Assembly (NCBI RefSeq): GCF_030272615.1
Contig: NC_081412.1
Coordinates: forward strand, 339,132,870-339,196,869
Reading direction: 5' to 3'
DNA: 64,000 nt
From: Cryptomeria japonica
Lineage: Eukaryota > Streptophyta > Pinopsida > Cupressales > Cupressaceae
The notes under the pieces are model-generated. The model had not been told where the DNA came from, searched no databases, and saw nothing but the letters and a program-made list of their open reading frames with translations. Numbering within the stretch: the first letter of the stretch is position 1; every line of letters begins with the position of its first letter. Shown one piece after another: positions 58,101-64,000 of this stretch. The translations under genes were made by a program, and so were the position numbers.

Positions 58101-61100
58101 TTCTAAGAGCATGATGTACGTCAAAATCATGTTTGACACTACCGCCTCCAAATTCGCGACTTCCGTCTTGCAACCTTGCACCTCCAAACACCAATTTTGA
58201 TGCTTTGAAACTAGGGCTTTTGAGACACAAGCTCCTAAACAAGGATCTAAGAGCACAATGTGCTTCAAAATCGTATTTTGACACTACCGGCTCTGGAATC
58301 GGGATTTGCATCTTGAAACCTTGTTGTGCCTCTAAATACCAATTTTAATACTCTGAAACTGGGGCTTTTGAGGTGCAAGCCTCAAAACAAGGTTCTAAGA
58401 GAACGATGTGCACCAATATTGAATTTTGATGCTACCAGCACGGGAATCGGGACTTGCATCTTGAAACCTTGTTGTGCCTCCAAACATTGATTTTGATGTT
58501 CCAAAATCAGGGTTTTCGAGGCACAAGCTTCGAAATGATGTTCTAGGAGCATGATGTACATCAAACTTGCATTTTGATGCTACTAACTCTGGAATCGGGA
58601 ATTGTCTCTTGAAATCTTATTATGCCTCCAAACACTAATTTTTATGCTCCAAAAATGAGGCTTTTATGGCGCAACCTCCGAAATGAGGTTCTAAGAACAC
58701 TATGTTTATCAAAATCATGTTTTGACACTATCGGCTTGAGAATCGGGACTTGTGTCTTGAAACCTTGTTGTACATTTAAACATTGATTTTAATGTTTTGA
58801 AACTGGAGCTTTCGAGCCATGCGCTCTGAAACGAGGTTCTAAGAGCACAATGTGAATCAAAATCACGTTTTGACACCACAAGCTCTGGAATATTGACTTG
58901 TGTCTTGAAAGCTTGTTGTGCCTCCAAACACCAATTTTGATGCTTCAAAACCAAAGATTTTGAGGCATGAGCTCTAAAACAAGGTTCTACCTTGATTTTG
59001 ATGCTCCAAAACTAGGGCTTTTGAGGCACAATTTCTAAAACAAGATTCTAAGAGTACAATGTGCATCAAAATTGAATTTTGATGCTACTCGCTCTAGAGT
59101 CAAGGCTTGCATCTGGAAACCTTGTTGTGCCTCAAAACACTGATTTTCATGCTCTGAAACTGGGGCTTTCGAGGAACAAGTTTCGAAATGAGGTTTTAAG
59201 AGAACGATGTGCGCCAAAATCAGATTTTGACACTGTTGACTTTAGAATCAGTACTTGCATCTTGAAAACTTGTTGTGCCTCCAAACATTGATTTTGATGC
59301 TCCAAAACTGGGTCTTTTGAGGCACAAGCTCTGAAATGAGCTTCTAAGAGAATGATGTGCGTCAAAATCGACTTTTGACGTTATAGGCTCCGTAATAGGG
59401 ACTTGCTTCTTGAAACCTTGTTGTGCCTCCAAACACTATTTTTTATGTTTCAAAATCAGGGCTTTTGAGGCACAAGCTCCACAAACTAGGTTCTAAAAGC
59501 ATGATGTGCATCAAAATCACGTTTTGACACTACCAGCTCCGAAATTGTGACTTCCGTCTTGCAACCTTCTGCCTCCAAACACCAATTTTGATTCCCCAAA
59601 ATTCAAGATTTCAAGGCACAAGCTACTGAATAAGGTTCCTAGAGCATAATGTGCTTCAAAATCTCATTTTGACAGTACCTACTTTGGAATCGGGACTTGC
59701 ATCTTGAAACCTTGTTGTGCCTCCAAACACCAATTTTTATGCTCTAAAACCGGGGCTTTCGAGGTGCAAGCTTCGAAACAAGGTTCTAAGAGAATGATGT
59801 GCATCAAAATTGAATTTTGATGCTACCAACACAGGAATCCAGACTTGCATCTTGAAATCTTGTTGAGCCTCCAAACATTGATTTTGATGCTCCACAAATG
59901 AGACTTTTGAGGAACAACCTCCGAAATGAGGTTCTAAGAACACTATGTTTATCAAAATTTTGTTTTGACACTATCGTCTTGAGAATCGGGACATGTGTCT
60001 TGAAACCTTGTTGTGCCTTTAAACATTGATTTTGATGTTTTGAAACTGGAGCTTTCGAGCCACGCACTCCGAAATGAGGTTCTAAGAGCACGATGTGCAT
60101 CAAAATCACTTTTTGACGCTACAGGCTCTGAAATAGGGACTTGCGTCTTGAAAGCTAGCTGTGCCTCCAAAAACTAATTTTGATGCTTCAAAACCAAAGA
60201 TTTTGAGGCATAAGCTCAAAAACAAGGTTCTACCTCGATTTAAATGCTACAAAACTGGGGCTTTTGAGGCACAATCTTTAAAACAAGGTTCTAAGAGCAC
60301 AATGTGCATCAAAATTGAATTTTGATGCTACTGGCTCTAGAATCGTGGCTTGCATCTTGAAACCATACTGTGCCTCAAAACATTGATTTTGATGCTTCGA
60401 ATCCAGGGCTTTCAAGGCATAAGCTTCGAAATGAGGTTCTAAGAGCACGATGTGCGCCAAAATCAGATTTTGATGTTATTGACTCTAGAATCGAGACTTG
60501 CATCTTGACACCTTGTCGTGCCTCAAAACATTGATTTTGATGCTCCAAAACTGGATCTTTCGAGGCACAAGCTCCAAAATGAGCTTCTAAGAGAATGATA
60601 TGCGTCAAAATTGAATTTTGACGCTACAGGCTCTTGAATAGGGACTTGCTTCTTGAAACCTTGTTGTGCCTCTAAACACTGCTTTTTATGTTTGAAAATT
60701 GGTGCTTTCGAGGAACAAGCTCCACAAACGAGGTTCTAAGAGCATGATGTGCGGCAAAATCACGTTTAGACACTATTGGCTCCAAAATCGCGACTTCTGT
60801 CTTGCAACCTTACACCTCCAAACACTAGTTTTGATACCCCAAAACTGGGGCTTTCGAGGCACAAGCTCCTAAACAAGGTTCTAAGAGCACAATGTGCTTC
60901 AAAATCTCATTTTGACACTACCGGCTCTGGAATCGGGACTTGCATCTTGAAACCTTGTTGTGCCTCCAAACACCAATTTTGATGCTTTGAAACCGGGGCT
61001 TTCAAGGTGCAAGCTACGAAACAAAGTTCTAAGAGAACGATGTGCATCAAAATTGAATTTTGATGCTACCAGCACAAGAATCGAGACTTGCATCTTGAAA

Positions 61101-64000
61101 CCTTGTTGTGCCTCCAAACATTGATTTTGATGTTCTAAAATCTAGGCTTTCAAGGCACAAGATCCGTAATGAGGTTCTAAAAGCATGATGTACATCAAAA
61201 TTACGTTTTGAGGCTACCGACTCTGGAATCGGGAATTGTGTCTTGAAACCTTGTTGTGCCTCCAAACACTAATTTTCATGCTCCAAAAGTGAGGCTTTTG
61301 AGGCACAACCTCCGTAATGAGGTTCTAAGAACACCATGTTTATCAAAATCATGTTTTGACGCTATCGGCTTGAGAATCGCGACTTGTGTCTTGAAACATT
61401 GTTGTGCCTTTAAACATTGATTTTGATGTTTCGAAACTAGAGCTTTTCAGCCACACACTCTGAAACGTGGTTCTAAGAGCACGATGTGCATCAAAATCAC
61501 GTTTTGACGCTACAGGCTCAAGAATAGGGACTTGGGTCTTGAAAGCTTGTTGTGCCTCCAAACATCAATTTTGATGCTTCAAAACCGAAGATTCTGAGGC
61601 ATAAGCTCCAAAACAAGGTTCTACCTCAATTTTGATGCTAAAAAGTTGGGTCTTTTGAGGCACAATTTCTAAAACAAGGTTCTAAGAGCACAATTTGCAT
61701 CAAAATTAAATTTTAATGCTACTGGCTCTAGAATCAGGGCTTGCATCTTGAAACCTTGTTGTGCCTCAAAACATTGATTTTGATGCTCCGAAACCAGGGC
61801 TTTTGAGCCACAAGCTTTGAAATGATGTGCTAAGAGCATGATGTGCGCCAAAATCAAATTTTGACAGTATTGACTCTAGAATCAAGACTTGCATATTGAA
61901 ACCTTGTTGTGCCTCCAAACATTGATTTTGATGCTCCAAAACTGGGTCCTTCGAGGCACAAGCTTCGAAATGAGCTTCTAGGAAAATGATGTCTGTCAAA
62001 ATCAAAATTTGACGCTATAGGCTCCGGAATAGGGACTTGCTTCTTGAAACCTTGTTCTGCCTCCAAACACTGATTTTGATGTTTTAAAATCAGGGCTTTC
62101 GAGGCACAAGCTCTGCAAACGATGTTCTAAGAGCATGATGTAAGTCAAAATAATGTTTTGACCTACCGGCTTCAAAATTGCGACTTCCATCTTGCAACCT
62201 TGCGCCTCCAAACACCAATTTTTGATGGTCTGAAACCGGGGCTATTGAGGCACAAGCTCCTAAACAAGGTTCTAATAGCACAATGTGCTTCACAATCGCA
62301 TTTTGACACTACCAGCTCTGGAATCAGGACTTCCATCTTGGAACCTTGTTGTGCCTTGAAATACCATTTTTGATGCTCTTAAACTGGGGCTTTCGAGGTG
62401 CAAGCTTCGAAACAAGGTTCTTAGAGAAAGATGTGCATCAAAATTGAATTTTGATGCTACCAGCATGGGAATCGGGACTTGCATCTTGAAACCTTGTTGT
62501 GCCTCCAAACATTGATTTTGATGTGCCAAAATTAGGGCTTTCAAGACACAACCTTCTAAATGAGGTTCTAAGAACACCATGTTTATGAAAATTATGTTTT
62601 GATGCTATAGGCTTGAGAATCGGGACCTTGAAACCTTGTTGTGCCTCCAAACATTGATTTTGATGCTCCAAACCTGGGTCTTTTGAGGCACAAGCTCCAA
62701 AAATGAGGTTCTAAGAGCACGATGTGCGTCAAAATCACGTTTTGACAGTACCGGCTCTAAAATTGTGACCTTCATCTTGCAGCCTTGCTCCTCCAAACAC
62801 CAATTTTGATGCTCTGAAATAGGGGCTTTTGAGGCACAAGCTCCTAAACAAGGTTCTAAGAGCACAATGTGCTTCAAAATCGCATTTTGACACTACTGGT
62901 TTTGGAATCGGGACTTGTGTCTTGAAACCTTGTTGTGCCGCTAAACACATATTTTGATGCTTTGAAACCGGGGCTTTCGAGGTGCAAGCACGAAAACAAG
63001 GTTCTAAGAGAATGATCTGCATCAAAATTGAATTTTGATGCTACCAGCACGGGAATTGGGACTTGCATCTTGAAACTTTGTTGTGCCTCCAAACATTGAT
63101 TTTGATGTTCCAAACTCAGGGCTTTCAAGGCACAAGATCTGAAATGAGGTTCTAAGAGCACATGGTACATCAAAATTACGTTTTGACGCTATCGACTTTG
63201 GAATCAGAAATTGTGTCTTGAAACCTTGTTGTGCCTCTAACCACTAATTTTTATGCTCCAAAAATGAGGCTTTTGAGGCACAACCTCCGAAATGAGGTTC
63301 TAAGAACACTATGTTTATCAAAATCATGTTTTGACGTTGTCGGCTTGAGAGTCGGGACTTGTGTCTTGAAACCCTGTTGTGCTTTTAAACATTAATTTTG
63401 ATGTTTTGAAACTAGATCTTTCGATCCACGCGCTCTGAAACAAGGTTCTAAGAGCACGATCTGCATCAAAATCACGTTTTGACACTACAAGATCCGAAAT
63501 AGGGACTTGCGTTTTGAAAGATTGTTGTTCCTTCAAAGACCAATTTTGATGCTTCAAAACCAAAGATTTTGAGGTATAAGCTCCAAAACAAGGTTCTACA
63601 TCGATTTTGATGCTAAAAAATTGGGGCTTTTGAGGCATAATTTCTAAAACAAGGTTCTAAGAGAACAATGTGCATCAAAATTGAATTTTGATGCTACTAG
63701 CTCTAGAATCGACGCTTGCATCTTGAAACGTTGTTGTGCCTCAAAACACTGATTTTGATGCTCTGAAACTTGGGCTTTCGAGACACAAGCTTTGAAATGA
63801 GATTCTAAGAGCACGATGTGCGCCAAAATCAGATTTTGATGCTAGTGACTCTAGAATCGGGACCTGCATCTTGAAACCTTGTTCTGCCCCCAAACATTGA
63901 TTTTGATGATCCAAAATTGGGTCTTTTGAGGCACAAGCTCTGAAATGAGCTTCTAAGAAAATGATGTGCGTGAAAATCAAATTTTGACGCTACAAGTGCC

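Larger units (their letters stand above)
38991..64000 (-). repeat. 148-bp satellite array, minus-oriented arm
   Basis: Same monomer family as the plus arm but read on the complementary strand, about 165 copies, running off the right edge. It is interrupted once by a solo LTR. The dominant unit is about 1.39 kb: the class-D/C boundary (CCATGTTTATCAAAATC then TTTTGACGCTATCGGC) recurs near 40,441, 41,830, 43,934, 46,381, 47,741, 49,129, 50,431, 51,739, 52,597, 55,233, 57,313, 58,703, 59,944, 61,336, 62,580 and 63,313. Spacings of about 2.1 kb and 0.7-0.9 kb mark units that gained or lost monomers. No coding gene is supported. Confidence 0.96.
45060..64000 (-). repeat. Minus arm, part right of the LTR
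   Basis: Mostly regular 1.39-kb units, with D/C boundaries at 46,381, 47,741, 49,129, 50,431, 51,739, 52,597, 55,233, 57,313, 58,703, 59,944, 61,336, 62,580 and 63,313. The A/B scar is near 45,282, 46,670, 48,025, 49,411, 52,022, 52,830, 53,988, 55,512, 57,597, 58,982, 60,230, 61,618 and 63,596. Short units reflect loss of monomers: for example B/A is nearly absent near 50,672, and near 52,836 the scar leads straight into a G monomer. The array leaves the window inside an F monomer. Confidence 0.82.

Noticed and set aside
1-64000. CRISPR array
   Set aside because: Repeats are contiguous 148-bp units without unique spacers, and the context is a plant-like satellite.
1-64000. CENP-B box or telomere repeats
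   Set aside because: I looked for a TTCG...A..CGGG pattern at a constant monomer position and for TTTAGGG runs; neither is present as a recurrent motif.
1-64000. rRNA, tRNA or 5S gene arrays
   Set aside because: No cloverleaf, A/B box or rRNA-like conserved segment was recognised, and the period and monomer sequence do not fit 5S rDNA.
38991-64000. Simple mirror-image copy (giant palindrome) of the plus arm
   Set aside because: The minus arm is built of 1.39-kb units with a private A/B deletion and lacks the R, S and Q block markers, so the arms are related but not reverse-complement copies.

Overview
The window is almost entirely one tandem satellite array. The basic monomer is 148 bp. It runs off both ends of the window and is interrupted only once, by a 1,055-bp solo LTR at 44,000-45,054 flanked by a 5-bp target-site duplication. 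I see no credible protein-coding gene, rRNA, tRNA or CRISPR array. The LTR has a TG...CA structure, a TATA box and a U5-like end of the plant Ty1/copia kind, so the source is probably a land-plant nuclear genome, possibly a conifer (an impression only). The near-nucleosomal monomer length, multi-level higher-order repeats (HORs) and near absence of transposons fit a centromeric, pericentromeric or other heterochromatic block. The sequence alone cannot decide between these.

At least ten diverged monomer classes can be recognised; I call them A-J, plus E', a variant of E. The simple HOR is a heptamer A-B-C-D-E-F-G. It is seen cleanly at 5,773-6,816, where the first five monomers are each exactly 148 bp. 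The longer HOR is a decamer A-B-C-D-E'-H-I-J-F-G. Most classes carry a near-perfect 23-bp palindrome at the monomer boundary.

Plus arm (1 to about 38,990): all monomers read on the + strand, apart from a micro-inversion at about 18,168-18,230. Heptamer and decamer stretches are mixed, with many fused or truncated monomers. Larger blocks recur. Block R (rare 'GAGGTTATGCC' B monomer) is at about 200, 13,330, 14,800 and 34,050. Block S (F monomer with 'ACAACCAGG' and 'GATTCTAGTGTC') is at about 1,100, 7,440, 14,370 and 16,010. Block Q (H monomer, I/J fusion, 'TTTTTTGGCAC' G monomer, 'TGTTGTTAGAACC' C monomer) is at about 5,000-7,300, 10,800-12,600, 19,740-21,800 and 35,780-37,900. The succession R-S-Q in the first 7.3 kb recurs about 14.5-15.9 kb downstream. 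Two long units are tandem at 26,487-28,229 and 28,230-30,043.

Minus arm (about 38,991 to 64,000): the same monomer family abruptly reads on the - strand. It is more regular. The common unit is about 1.39 kb, a decamer that has lost 87 bp across the A/B boundary; this deletion scar recurs about 15 times here and I did not find it in the plus arm. The two arms therefore evolved separately before or after the inversion and are not a recent mirror copy.

Nearly all open frames are by-products of the repeat: 148 is not a multiple of three, so the reading frame shifts in each monomer, and about two of three frames are open in a typical monomer.
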